NCBI GenBank assembly: GCA_029246505.1
Contig: JAQWNC010000006.1
Span: forward strand, 62,001-126,000
From: Arenicellaceae bacterium
GTDB lineage: Bacteria > Pseudomonadota > Gammaproteobacteria > Arenicellales > Arenicellaceae
Reading direction: 5' to 3'
DNA: 64,000 nucleotides
Part shown: piece after piece, positions 25,399 through 34,358 of the stretch
How the letters are laid out: every line of letters starts with the position of its first letter
Position numbering within the stretch: position 1 is the first letter of the stretch
Notes under the pieces: generated by a model
Databases searched by the model: none
The model's input: only the letters and a program-made list of their open reading frames with translations
What the model was told of the DNA's origin: nothing
Translations under genes and position numbers: made by a program

Positions 25399-26418
25399 TT
25401 AAACTTTTACTACTTGATGCGCTGCCGCTGACTTAACAATTGCTTCCGTCACCGCAGACCCATGTACCATTTCGGCTGGCGTTATGAGATATGGATTCCC
25501 GCCTTCGGCAGCATCTGCAAAAGCTTCTAAAGCTGCTTCAACAACATCAAACTTCGCCGCCGACCATACTTCAGCAGGCCCTTTGACCGGTTTGAAAGTA
25601 CAGTTACTAAATAACTTCATGCGCCTCTCTTCTGATGGTGCACCGGCAATATGCGTCATACCCTCAAGCTTAATAAAGCCCTTGGAACCATATACCTGAA
25701 AATTAAAACCACCACCGGTAGCCGTCATGGTGCCAAGATAACCAGAACATCCTTCCTTCATGCGAAACAGAATAGAAGTCGTATCGTCTGCTTCAACCTC
25801 AATCGCTCGACGGAAACTTTGACAATACACTTCATCTATTTCGCCAACCATATCAATCATGCCATCAATCGCATGAACCCCCATTGGCGTTAATCCACCA
25901 CATGGAGTCTCCGATGTATCAGCTCGCCACGCTCCAGGCTTAAGATATAGCGCATTCGGGAATGTCATGGTTGCTTCAATGTGCATAATATTGCCCAAAT
26001 CACCATTATTAACCTTTTCTTTAAGGGCGGCCATTTCGGGATGGAATCTTCGGCTATAACCAACGCCTAAAATCAACCCGGCAGCTGCTGCAGCATCGAC
26101 GGCCGCCTGCGCTCCAGCGCCATCAAGAGAAAAAGGCTTCTCACAAAAAACATGCTTACCAGCTTTAATGGCAGCTAATGTTTGTGGGACATGCTGGGAG
26201 TTTGGAGTTACCAGAACCACCGCATCTATTTTAGGGTCGTCAAGAATTGCTTCGTAGCTTGGCTTGAGCTCCATATCGTACTGTTTTGCAAAGGCAACGG
26301 CATCATCCGAGAGAGATCGCGTTGTACAAGCAACAAACTTTATTTTGTCACTACCCAGAACAGCCTCAACTTGTGTTTGACCCCACCATCCGAGGCCGAC
26401 AACTGCTGCATTTATCAT
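25399..26418 (-). CDS. Gfo/Idh/MocA-family NAD(P)-dependent oxidoreductase
   Basis: 339-aa Rossmann-fold dehydrogenase. The nucleotide-binding segment G-L-G-W-W-G is at residues 8-13, and the family lysine motif C-E-K-P-F near residue 93 is present. The C-terminal substrate domain has G-V-H-A-I-D-G. Such enzymes oxidise hydroxyl groups on inositols, sugars or related cyclic and amino compounds. The gene is first in the set MocA-like - M24 (41 bp gap) - MFS, pointing to a small import-and-degradation module for a polar compound. Substrate unknown. Confidence 0.92.
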   Translation of the reverse strand: MINAAVVGLGWWGQTQVEAVLGSDKIKFVACTTRSLSDDAVAFAKQYDMELKPSYEAILDDPKIDAVVLVTPNSQHVPQTLAAIKAGKHVFCEKPFSLDGAGAQAAVDAAAAAGLILGVGYSRRFHPEMAALKEKVNNGDLGNIMHIEATMTFPNALYLKPGAWRADTSETPCGGLTPMGVHAIDGMIDMVGEIDEVYCQSFRRAIEVEADDTTSILFRMKEGCSGYLGTMTATGGGFNFQVYGSKGFIKLEGMTHIAGAPSEERRMKLFSNCTFKPVKGPAEVWSAAKFDVVEAALEAFADAAEGGNPYLITPAEMVHGSAVTEAIVKSAAAHQVVKV

Positions 26419-26737
26419 CTTATTTGGACTCTTTGTTATCTATTCGTTGATTACGTAACTGCTAATTAGACAAGGCGACAAAATAATTACTGTCTCCATT
26501 TATTTCGTCAAAACTCTACAATTAGGAAGAATTTCGATCTTATCATCAAATGCAAGTTGCTCGCGAACTATTCTTGTATATTGCCCATAGCTACCCCAAA
26601 AATACCAAACGAATATCAAGAGGGTCGACAAAAGGGATATGCTAATACCCGTCAATTTAACTACAAGTGTGCTTTATACCGTGTCTGTGGTGGTAGTTTT
26701 TCCAAATCGTTCAGAGAAGCGATCAGTTTTCGTGGCG
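26419..26737. other. Intergenic region, no gene seen
   Basis: Lies upstream of the Gfo/Idh/MocA gene and downstream of the hydroxylase gene. A 65-codon plus-strand frame at 26557-26754 lacks a ribosome-binding site and overlaps the end of the hydroxylase gene; I do not consider it real. Presumably holds the promoter of the MocA-like - M24 pair. Confidence 0.4.
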
Positions 26738-27703
26738 CTAAATTAACCAGCTAACAAACTGAATCGACAACCATACCAAACCAGCAACTGCCAAAAGAAG
26801 TGTTGTGTTGACCATATATTTAAGAATCTTGTATGCAACTAGATTAGTCTCTTTCAACCGCTTGCTATTTTCTAGCGCAGGCACCAGCCAGCTGAACACG
26901 CGATTGGCAAAGCCGCGTTTATCTTCGTCTGTATTGGGTACCACGGTGGCGCGCATTAACAGTTTATAAAACCAGTTAAGCATTCGCCCTATCCACGGCA
27001 TAGGTCGTTCAATATCGCACATCAAAATCAGTCGCGACATATCCGCATCGTTATGTGCAAAGTGCAAAAACGTTACGTCGAAAAGTAGTGGTTCACCATC
27101 GCGCCAGGAGTATTTTTGATTGTCGATACTGATATAGCAGTCGTCATGATTGGGCGTCTTCAAGCCCAGGTGATAACGCAGCGAGCAGGCCACCGGATCC
27201 AGATGGCGCGTAAGCTGACCAGTTGGCGGCAGTATCGAAAACATAGCACCATTAATCGAAGGTATTTTACTCAGAAACTCTACCGTTTTAGGGCAGCTGA
27301 GAAGAGCTGACTTGTGGGTATAGCCGTACCAGTTCAGGTAATACTTGGTCCAACCATATTTATAAAAAGTACGGAACCCAATGTCGTAGTAAGAAGCTGA
27401 ATCAGGGTCGCTTATAGCATCGAAGCCTCCTTCAGCCATCAGTGCCATGGCTTCGTCACGAATCATTTCCCAATTTTCGTGTAACTCATGCAACTCAGGA
27501 AAGTCTGCGATATCCGTAATCGGTGGACGTGCCTTTTTTGCAGTGAACAAATACAGTAAACAGTTAAAAGGTGTGAAGATCGGCCAGCCCTTGCGAATAT
27601 ATTCGCCCACACTTTCGTAGCGCGCATTACCCCGAATCACATAGACATACGCCAAAGAGCCAAAGCAAAACGTAATGACTCCGAGCATAAAAAGTGTGGT
27701 CAT
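26738..27703 (-). CDS. LpxO/AspH-like beta-hydroxylase, membrane-anchored
   Basis: 321-aa Fe(II)/2-oxoglutarate-dependent aspartyl/asparaginyl beta-hydroxylase-family protein, the family that includes LpxO, which hydroxylates lipid A acyl chains. A TM segment lies at about residues 3-23 and another at the extreme C-terminus. The catalytic core shows L-T-R-H-L-D-P (first His), L-R-Y-H-L-G-L, and F-A-H-N-D-A-D-M-S-R-L-I-L (second His and the 2-oxoglutarate Arg). ATG at 27703 is chosen over a TTG at 27730. Location beside acyltransferase genes favours lipid rather than protein hydroxylation. Confidence 0.87.
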   Translation of the reverse strand: MTTLFMLGVITFCFGSLAYVYVIRGNARYESVGEYIRKGWPIFTPFNCLLYLFTAKKARPPITDIADFPELHELHENWEMIRDEAMALMAEGGFDAISDPDSASYYDIGFRTFYKYGWTKYYLNWYGYTHKSALLSCPKTVEFLSKIPSINGAMFSILPPTGQLTRHLDPVACSLRYHLGLKTPNHDDCYISIDNQKYSWRDGEPLLFDVTFLHFAHNDADMSRLILMCDIERPMPWIGRMLNWFYKLLMRATVVPNTDEDKRGFANRVFSWLVPALENSKRLKETNLVAYKILKYMVNTTLLLAVAGLVWLSIQFVSWLI

Positions 27704-27864
27704 GGCGTATATTTTCCCGAAAAACAGCAAAAGTAGATTTCACACTGAAATATAGCCTAAATCGGTATTCTACCCCAGCAGAATGCTTCGATTATCGCTG
27801 AAACTAAACCTTCACAATCAGCCCTTTATTGGGCAAGCACGCAGCGGTGGACTCTTGTCAGGCG

Positions 27865-28530
27865 CTACACAGTAAGCCCTCTGCCAGAGGCGGTCTGCAT
27901 AGCGTAGACATTGTCCATCATTGCCCCACGTACAATTTTCACCGCATCATCAGGATTGTTCCGCATCATTTCACGCGACACAATGGTTGGTCGACCCAAG
28001 CCGATATGCATCGTGGAAAACGGTTTGGGGAATAAGTGGCCATCCCAACTGTCTAACACCCATTGTCTGCTTGATTCAATATGCAGTGGCAGAATCGGCA
28101 CTCCGGCGGTGGCAGCAAACCACAATATGCCGCTTTGCACCTGATAGCATGGGCCGCGCGGGCCGTCCGGAGTAATGGCTATTGGTTTATTTTCGCGTAG
28201 CAACATCAATGCATCTTTGATCGCCTTTTGCCCCCTCCTGGAACTGGAACCACGCACCGTATTATTGCCAAATAGTTTAACCAAGCGAGCAGCATATTCG
28301 CCATCATTACTATCACTCACCATTACCGAAATGCTACTATCGCGCATTGCCCAAGCACTGATAGTTGAGCAATTGTGCCACACACCGATCACATAGGCTT
28401 GGCCAGATTGCTGCAACTCATCCCATGCATGGCGATTGTGCCAACGCACGCGACAGGTCATCATGATTAACCACATCAGCAGCTTTATCAGGTAGGGAAT
28501 CACAATAAATTTCAATTGCTTGCGAGCCAT
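27865..28530 (-). CDS. DUF374-type lysophospholipid acyltransferase family protein
   Basis: 221-aa membrane-associated acyltransferase-like protein. An N-terminal hydrophobic segment (about 8-26) is followed by V-I-G-V-W-H-N (acyl-transfer His region), S-S-S-R-R-G-Q-K and T-P-D-G-P-R-G-P, which are hallmarks of the DUF374 family (PF04028). Its role in the Gram-negative envelope is not firmly assigned; acyl transfer to a lipid A or phospholipid acceptor is likely. The gene is 161 bp upstream of the hydroxylase gene and co-directional, and opposite to the cfa pseudogene. Confidence 0.85.
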   Translation of the reverse strand: MARKQLKFIVIPYLIKLLMWLIMMTCRVRWHNRHAWDELQQSGQAYVIGVWHNCSTISAWAMRDSSISVMVSDSNDGEYAARLVKLFGNNTVRGSSSRRGQKAIKDALMLLRENKPIAITPDGPRGPCYQVQSGILWFAATAGVPILPLHIESSRQWVLDSWDGHLFPKPFSTMHIGLGRPTIVSREMMRNNPDDAVKIVRGAMMDNVYAMQTASGRGLTV

Positions 28531-28902
28531 TAAATTAAACGCTGACGGGTAGCGGCCTCAAAATTGTTAGATCGGCTTGAACGTTAGGAAAATAACAGAA
28601 TTTACAGCCTTTTCGGAAATTTTTTAGCCTTGCAGTCGATAACCCGAGGTCAAGTTACTAGGTCAATTTTTGCTTTGCAAATTAATGGATAGACCAAGAA
28701 CTACAGAACGTATAAAACACATGTTTCATTGACCCGCCCAAACCTGAGTTTTAAATAGGAAGATTCGGTCAGCTTAATAGCTACCATTGAGGCCTTATTG
28801 AACGCGTAGTGGTTAACTGGATTCGCTTGATAAGAGAATCTATGCGCGAAATTGGTAGCGATACCAGTGGCGCAAAATCACTAGCCTATTACGGAATTTA
28901 AA
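28531..28902. other. Intergenic region with a coding-like tail
   Basis: Between the divergent DUF374 gene and the cfa pseudogene. At 28791-28901 a plus-strand frame opens after a stop and reads 36 protein-like codons (including V-V-V-N-W-I-R-L-I-R-E-S-M-R-E-I-G) to a TAA just before the pseudogene start. It could be the tail of a lost upstream gene. No other features seen. Confidence 0.3.
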
Positions 28903-29795
28903 ATGAGCAACGAGATACCGGAAAAATACGGCGCGTCCGCCGACGCGATTGAGTTTCACTATGATACAGGCAGTGATTATTTTCCCCTATGGCCGGGTGA
29001 AGCCATGACAGATTCCTACGTATTGTGGGATGACGACAATGAGAATCAAAGCCTGGACGATGTGCAACTAGAGAAGATACGCCATCATATCGAGCAATCG
29101 CGTGCTCCAGACAAGGAGAATGTGCTGGATATAGGCTGCGGTTGGGCAGAATTTTATTACCGCTGGCAGATATTTTTGATGTGAAAAATATAGTGGGGTT
29201 AACGCTAAGCGAAAGCCAAGCAAAATGGATTAATAATCTTAGTAACCCTCGTATCGAAGCGCGGCTGGAAAGTTGGAAGGACCATGATCCGCAATCTCAG
29301 TACGACTCGATTATATCAATTGGTGCTTTCGAGTTTTTTGCCAAATTGGGATTATCGGCGGAAGAAAAAATAAAATCTATCGGGAGTTTTTCACCCGGTG
29401 TCACGGTTCGCTCGGGTAGCAAGGCTACCTACACATTGCAAACGGTAGTGGATGCGAACTCACTGACAGAAGACTTTCATAGCCTTATCACCAAACAAAT
29501 TTTTCCGGAAACAGATTCTCCACAATTACTCGAAATTGCCAAGTCCTGTGTGCAAATATTTGAGCCAGTTCTGATACCCAATGGCCGTGATGACTATAGT
29601 CGTACCTTGCATGCATGGCAGACAAAGCTGAATGAAAATCGCGACCGTTGTGCATAACTCTAAGGTGAAGAGGAAGTTGCTCGCTTCGAGCAATATGTCC
29701 GCCTGATTACCTATATCCTTGAAGTTAGCGGGCTGAATTTATATCGTCTAACTTTTCGAAAGATTGACAAGCCTAAGGCCAAAGGATTTAGCTAG
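28903..29795 (+). pseudogene. cfa: Cyclopropane-fatty-acyl-phospholipid synthase, decayed
   Basis: Remnant of a SAM-dependent cyclopropane fatty acid synthase. The first frame has D-I-G-C-G-W (SAM motif) but breaks at about 29144-29147, where one base is missing from a G run. The second frame continues with D-V-K-N-I-V-G-L-T-L-S-E-S-Q-A and S-I-G-A-F-E-F-F-A-K-L-G. Further frame changes occur near 29366-29376 and 29414-29445: the expected R-E-F-F-T-R-C-H lies in another frame. In-frame TAA codons follow at 29655 and 29661, after which the frame still reads G-E-E-E-V-A-R-F-E-Q-Y-V-R to a natural end at 29795. Three shifts plus two nonsense codons make a functional product very unlikely. Confidence 0.9.
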
Positions 29796-29825
29796 AGCCT
29801 TCCGCCCGTACAAAAAAGCCTTTGG

Positions 29826-30743
29826 CTAATAAAAAACACTCTCCCCGGGCGGTCGAGTCTTAAAGCGCTTATGCACCCATAGATATTGCTGCGGACATTC
29901 CCGGACCATCTCCTCAATTGCGTAATTCATTGCCGCTGTGTCAGCCAACTCATCTCCACTGGCCAGCTGAGTAATTGGTTCTCCCAATATGATTTCATAG
30001 CCCTGGCCCCACGGCAGCATACGACTTCGACATGGAATAACGACGGATTTCGTGATCTGGACAAATTTACCCAGTGCCGGTGTGGTGGAAGCCAACGGAT
30101 GAAAAAATGGCACGAACACTCCCTTACGCATCGCGTCCTGATCTGGTGAATAGACCAACGGTAAGCCCTTCATTAAAATTTTTAATAGGGTTCGTAACGG
30201 TTGTTTGCGTTCAAACATAACGCCATCTGGGCAAAAGCGTTGGCGGCCTCTCAACGCCATGTTGTTCAATACCGGATTCTTCATATATTGATACATACCG
30301 ACCATCGCCCGTTCGCGCTGCAAGGCGAGGCCAGCGACCTCCATCGGAATAAAATGCGGCGACAACAAAATTACTTTCTTACCATCTGCTAATACTCGCT
30401 CGTAATTTTCCCTGCCACGGATTGTTACCAACCGATCAAATCGAGCGGAGCTAATCCACCAATTCATACAAGCGGTCACAATCGACTGGCCGAGATAACA
30501 AAAATGCCAGCGGTTGATACTTTTTTGTTCAGCTAGGCTGAGTTCAGGAAAGCAAGCTTGTATATTTTTAAAGGCTATTTTACGCCGACTAAAATGCAAA
30601 AAATAGAATACTAGGCCCAGGCTATAGCCTGTAACTGCCAATAATGGCAGAGGTAAAACTGTCATTACTCGCAAAAACCCTAAACCAATCCAGGTTGGCC
30701 AGTAACGGGGACTCCAATACTGCTTTAACAGATCAAAAGGCAC
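29826..30743 (-). CDS. LpxL/HtrB-family late acyltransferase
   Basis: 305-aa inner-membrane acyltransferase of the lipid A late-acylation family. An N-terminal hydrophobic region (about 20-50) is followed by the catalytic S-P-H-F-I-P-M-E (His-x4-Glu) and Y-S-P-D-Q-D, and the usual basic end. Characterised relatives add a secondary acyl chain from acyl-ACP to Kdo2-lipid A. It starts 6 bp after the acyl-AMP ligase gene and is third in an operon with ACP and the ligase, which suggests it takes acyl chains from that dedicated ACP. It may therefore acylate something other than canonical lipid A. Confidence 0.9.
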   Translation of the reverse strand: MPFDLLKQYWSPRYWPTWIGLGFLRVMTVLPLPLLAVTGYSLGLVFYFLHFSRRKIAFKNIQACFPELSLAEQKSINRWHFCYLGQSIVTACMNWWISSARFDRLVTIRGRENYERVLADGKKVILLSPHFIPMEVAGLALQRERAMVGMYQYMKNPVLNNMALRGRQRFCPDGVMFERKQPLRTLLKILMKGLPLVYSPDQDAMRKGVFVPFFHPLASTTPALGKFVQITKSVVIPCRSRMLPWGQGYEIILGEPITQLASGDELADTAAMNYAIEEMVRECPQQYLWVHKRFKTRPPGESVFY

Positions 30744-30749
30744 GATTAT

Positions 30750-32543
30750 TTACACATTATCCGATATCGCCCGCATGGCGACCATGATGCGCTGCGGACT
30801 AACTTCGATTTCCTGTTGAAATTTAATATCATTTTTTTGATACAACTTACGACAATAAAAATGTCGTTTCTTTCCACTGGTTGTTCGCGGTATCTCGCGC
30901 GATTTGCACAGTAAAATCCTATTAATCGGGAAAGCTTCTTTAGGCATCGCAACTAACAACTGATCTATTGCTTCATCGTCAATCGGAGAATGCCGCTCCA
31001 CCAGTAGCACTATATCGCTGGTCGGATCATGAATGTTCGATTCAAACACCGCGATATGTTCATGCGATACCGCCAGTAAATTCGCCCATTGTTCTTCAAG
31101 CGCACTGACCAGAAAGTTTTCACCATTGCGGATTACTATATTTTTGATCCGCTCAAGAATATATAGCTCGCGGTCCAATATAACCCCGATATCTCCAGTG
31201 CGTAATCGGCCTTGGGGAAAGCGATCGATCAACTCATCTGACTCAGACACATAACCCAATGCTACCGAAGTTCCGGTCAAGGCAATTTCCCCTGCCACCC
31301 CCTCTTGTTCAATTGTTTCTCCATTTTTATCTACAATCTCAATCAACATATCGTCAATGGCGGTACCGGCTGCACAGACAGCGACACTCTTGCTGGCATC
31401 ATGCTTCGACAAACGTGGGTCATCGAATTCTAGTTTATCCAGAACCTTGACTGGCTGGTTAATCCCAATTGAATCTGCATCCAGACAGACAAAATGCGAT
31501 ATCTGTTGAGGGTCGGTCATGCTGGTGATTATGGTCGACTCTGCCAGGCCATAGGCAGGCCGAATCACCTGTGGCCTAATTCCACTAGCCGAAAATTTTT
31601 GCAAAAAGGAGTCGATGGTAGAAATACGGATGGGTTCTGCACCAATAAATAAATGTTTTACATGTGAGAGGTCCATCTCGGCAGCGTCTTTGTCCGAAAC
31701 TAGCCGGGAGCAATAGTCAAAGCCAAAGTTAGGTGCTGTGGCAATAGTACACTTATGTTCGTGCATACATTTCAGCCACAGCATTGGCCGCTTAACAAAT
31801 TGGGTTGGGGTCATAATGAATAATGGATAGTCATTGTAAAAACTAAACAAGACGGTGCCCACCAGCCCCATATCATGAAATAAAGGCAGCCAGGTTGCCA
31901 TGCGTTCATCCGCAGACATGTTCTGCGCCTTTCTAATTCCGGTCACATTTACCAGTATATTGCGATGAGATATAGCCACTGCCTTATGGTCACCAGTAGA
32001 AGAACTGGTGGTCTGAAAAAAGGCCACATCGTCCGGCAGAGGATCGTGCTCAATAGACGGTTTTAATAGTACGTCCCAATGACCTTGCGGATCATCACTG
32101 ATTCGCATTTGCTGAATTTCAGCGGGAATATAATCATGAAATTTTTCACTTAAGTTCTCTTCTAGCACCAGCAGTGCCGGCAACTTAAATGCGAAACCCC
32201 AGTGCCGGATACGTTCGGTAAGGGCTTCATGACTGCCAAGAGACAGTGGCATCGGAAAAATCATCGGTATTGCGCCTACCGATATTGCACCGTAAAACGC
32301 AAGCAGTGTGGCATAAGGGGAATGGCAAGTAATCATTACGATACGGCCTGTAGAGCCATTAGCAGCGCCTGTTATCTTTAGTATGTCCGCACCAAAAGCA
32401 AAGGCTCGCTGGCTCAGCTCGCCATAGCTAACCGGAAGGTGTTTCTTTTCTGAGCCATCCCAACAATGTAATTCAGACTGCGACTTTGTCGACGTTGGCT
32501 GCGCATGCCGCTTCATAACATCTAACAGGTTGGAGGACGACAT
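30750..32543 (-). CDS. Fatty-acyl-AMP-ligase-like AMP-binding protein
   Basis: 597-aa adenylate-forming enzyme. The P-loop-like Q-T-T-S-S-S-T-G-D-H-K is near residue 180; downstream come R-P-A-Y-G-L-A-E-S-T, R-T-G-D-I-G and E-R-I-K-N-I-V-I-R-N-G-E-N. The arrangement resembles FAALs, which activate a free fatty acid as acyl-AMP and load it on an ACP rather than CoA. The gene lies between an ACP gene (26 bp) and an LpxL-type gene (6 bp), which supports ACP as acceptor. Acyl-CoA synthetase activity cannot be excluded. Confidence 0.88.
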   Translation of the reverse strand: MSSSNLLDVMKRHAQPTSTKSQSELHCWDGSEKKHLPVSYGELSQRAFAFGADILKITGAANGSTGRIVMITCHSPYATLLAFYGAISVGAIPMIFPMPLSLGSHEALTERIRHWGFAFKLPALLVLEENLSEKFHDYIPAEIQQMRISDDPQGHWDVLLKPSIEHDPLPDDVAFFQTTSSSTGDHKAVAISHRNILVNVTGIRKAQNMSADERMATWLPLFHDMGLVGTVLFSFYNDYPLFIMTPTQFVKRPMLWLKCMHEHKCTIATAPNFGFDYCSRLVSDKDAAEMDLSHVKHLFIGAEPIRISTIDSFLQKFSASGIRPQVIRPAYGLAESTIITSMTDPQQISHFVCLDADSIGINQPVKVLDKLEFDDPRLSKHDASKSVAVCAAGTAIDDMLIEIVDKNGETIEQEGVAGEIALTGTSVALGYVSESDELIDRFPQGRLRTGDIGVILDRELYILERIKNIVIRNGENFLVSALEEQWANLLAVSHEHIAVFESNIHDPTSDIVLLVERHSPIDDEAIDQLLVAMPKEAFPINRILLCKSREIPRTTSGKKRHFYCRKLYQKNDIKFQQEIEVSPQRIMVAMRAISDNV

Positions 32544-32569
32544 ACTGGTAGTTCCTGAGATAAGCAGAT

Positions 32570-32815
32570 CTAAATCGCTGTTTTATCCGCAATCAAATTA
32601 ACGATATCATCAATCGTTGCCACATTAGCTGATTCGCTGTCAGAAAACTCGATATCAAACGCTTCTTCAATCACCAAGATCAATTCAATTCTGGCAAAAG
32701 AATCCAAACCGCTGGCCTCGAGATTTAAATCAGGTTTAATACCATTTACGCTCAACTTAGTTTTCTCGGCAATGATTTCAGTCAGACGATGCAATATGGT
32801 TTTGTTGTCAGTCAC
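32570..32815 (-). CDS. Dedicated acyl carrier protein
   Basis: 81-aa acyl carrier protein with the phosphopantetheine serine Ser39 in G-L-D-S-F. It differs from the housekeeping ACP motif D-S-L and is followed by A-R-I-E-L-I-L-V-I-E-E-A-F-D-I-E-F. Acidic helix composition is typical. First intact gene of the ACP - ligase - LpxL operon, so it probably carries chains activated by the ligase to the acyltransferase. Confidence 0.93.
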   Translation of the reverse strand: MTDNKTILHRLTEIIAEKTKLSVNGIKPDLNLEASGLDSFARIELILVIEEAFDIEFSDSESANVATIDDIVNLIADKTAI

Positions 32816-32830
32816 AGGAAACTCCCATTA

Positions 32831-33199
32831 TTATTTGTGATGATTTTGCTGGCGGAGGGCTATCAGCTGTACCCGCGTGGAGTGGGATAGATTATCGCAA
32901 TGTTTTCGTCGCATTAACACCTCAGCAACTTCTCTAGCCAAACCGCACCATTTAGGTAGTGAATCAATGCAAAAACAAAAATGGAGAGCTCTGGGAAAGC
33001 CAAAGAAAGCATGAATAATACAATGGAGGGATTCGCTATCCATCTCTTTTATCTGCTCGATCAGGTTCTCCATTTTTTTCTGATCAGGCTGGCGACGCTG
33101 TTGAATAAATCCTGCCCTAAGCAACTCAACAACATCGAATTTAGCTTTTCCCTCTTGTTCCAATATAACCTCTCCGAGTAGGTCTGGAAGAATGGTTTT
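32831..33199 (-). pseudogene. Probable N-terminal remnant of phosphoenolpyruvate carboxylase
   Basis: A minus-strand frame open from 33199 (after a TAG at 33200-33202) to 32831 begins L-L-G-E-V-I-L-E-Q-E-G, then F-D-V-V-E-L-L-R, and later I-H-A-F-F-G-F. This order and spacing match the start of PEP carboxylase (L-L-G-x-x-I-x-E-Q, E-x-I-R, A-F-x-x-F), but only about the first 60-80 of some 900 residues are recognisable. The rest diverges and ends 15 bp before the ACP gene. A TTG at 33163 with GGAGAGG could start a 110-aa product, so a real small protein cannot be ruled out. The match is from memory of the family. Confidence 0.5.
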
Positions 33200-33426
33200 C
33201 TACGAAGTGGTTAAATCCGATTCGATTTGCATAGATATGAGTGTCAGGAATTAATCTAAAAATAGAGGGCATAATAATATCGGTTCATACTGCCAAAAAT
33301 CGGGAGTTAACGATACTTATCCACCTCTAATTATGATAAAACGTTTAGTTAAACTAGTGCTTTGCCATGCAGTGCCGGCATCAGACCTGACACAACAATT
33401 GCTCTAACAAGACAGGAGAATGAGAT

Positions 33427-34206
33427 ATGGACCGACGTTCCTTTTTAAACAATATGAGCGCGGCCACCGTGGCCTCAATAACTGGAGCCGCAACCCTATC
33501 CGAAAAGGCCGATGCCCTGGAAGAAGCCATGGCAGTCGAACTCGATAAGCGTATAGCGACGCCTTATTTTTGCCATCTTGATACCACACCGGAAGTTATC
33601 GCCGGTGATACGTACTATATGCATGATGATCCGCGGCTGCCGAAGATGCCCGAAGCACCGACCCTGATCGACTTCTTTAAGCTGAGGTTTGCCCCTGCGA
33701 ACCACGTACTTCAGAGTGCCCAGCTAGCAAAAATTAAAGGCTACGATGAGAAGGTCGTCTTGGCCTGTCTTCTGCATGACATCTGTGTAACGAACCTGAT
33801 CCGTACCGATCACGGCTATTGGTGTGCACAAATGATCAAACCCTACGTAGATGAAGAAATAAGCTGGGCTATCCAATATCACCAGGCCCTACGTTTCTTT
33901 CCAGACACCTCGGTCGACTATGAGTATCCAGAACAATATATTCGCTTCTTCGGGGCTGACTACAAGCCCGAGCCCTATATCGTTCAGGCTCACAAAGAAG
34001 CGAAGAAGCATCGCTGGTATATGACGTCCAGACTAATCACCCTAAACGACCTCTACTCATTCGAGGAAGGAGTGGTCGTGGATATAGATGATTTTACCGA
34101 CATCATCGGGCGCCACTTTAAGCAGCCCAAGGAAGGCCTGGGATTCGATGGCAGTCCAGTCGCGCATATGTGGCGCAGTATGATCTGGCCAAATAATTTC
34201 TTGTAA
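33427..34206 (+). CDS. Tat-like HD-domain protein, mixed-valent diiron oxygenase type
   Basis: 259-aa HD-superfamily protein. The N-terminus M-D-R-R-S-F-L-N-N-M resembles a twin-arginine signal, although the hydrophobic region (about 11-23) is short. Ligand positions His93, His117-Asp118, His129, His152 and Asp160 follow the H...HD...H...H...D pattern of mixed-valent diiron oxygenases such as PhnZ and myo-inositol oxygenase. That pattern, rather than a phosphohydrolase one, suggests oxidative C-H or C-P cleavage. AGGAG precedes the start. It stands alone, convergent with fdhD; a reaction releasing formate would fit but is speculation. Confidence 0.75.
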   Translation: MDRRSFLNNMSAATVASITGAATLSEKADALEEAMAVELDKRIATPYFCHLDTTPEVIAGDTYYMHDDPRLPKMPEAPTLIDFFKLRFAPANHVLQSAQLAKIKGYDEKVVLACLLHDICVTNLIRTDHGYWCAQMIKPYVDEEISWAIQYHQALRFFPDTSVDYEYPEQYIRFFGADYKPEPYIVQAHKEAKKHRWYMTSRLITLNDLYSFEEGVVVDIDDFTDIIGRHFKQPKEGLGFDGSPVAHMWRSMIWPNNFL

Positions 34207-34358
34207 GAGGTAGCTTTGATAGGGCTAGGCCAACTCAAGCGTAGTGAGTACTGCGCAGATATTCTTGTGTGATACCTAATCTGTCATGAGTATAGATACA
34301 AACCCTGAGTAGGTTCTTATCTGGATCTCTCTCAGGGAGGTAAGGCGGTTTAGGTAAA

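Noticed and set aside
26557-26754. 65-codon plus-strand ORF
   Set aside because: No ribosome-binding site, atypical composition, overlaps the end of the hydroxylase gene.
29826-32815. Aryl polyene biosynthetic cluster
   Set aside because: ACP, ligase and acyltransferase are shared, but no ketosynthase, ketoreductase or dehydratase genes are present.
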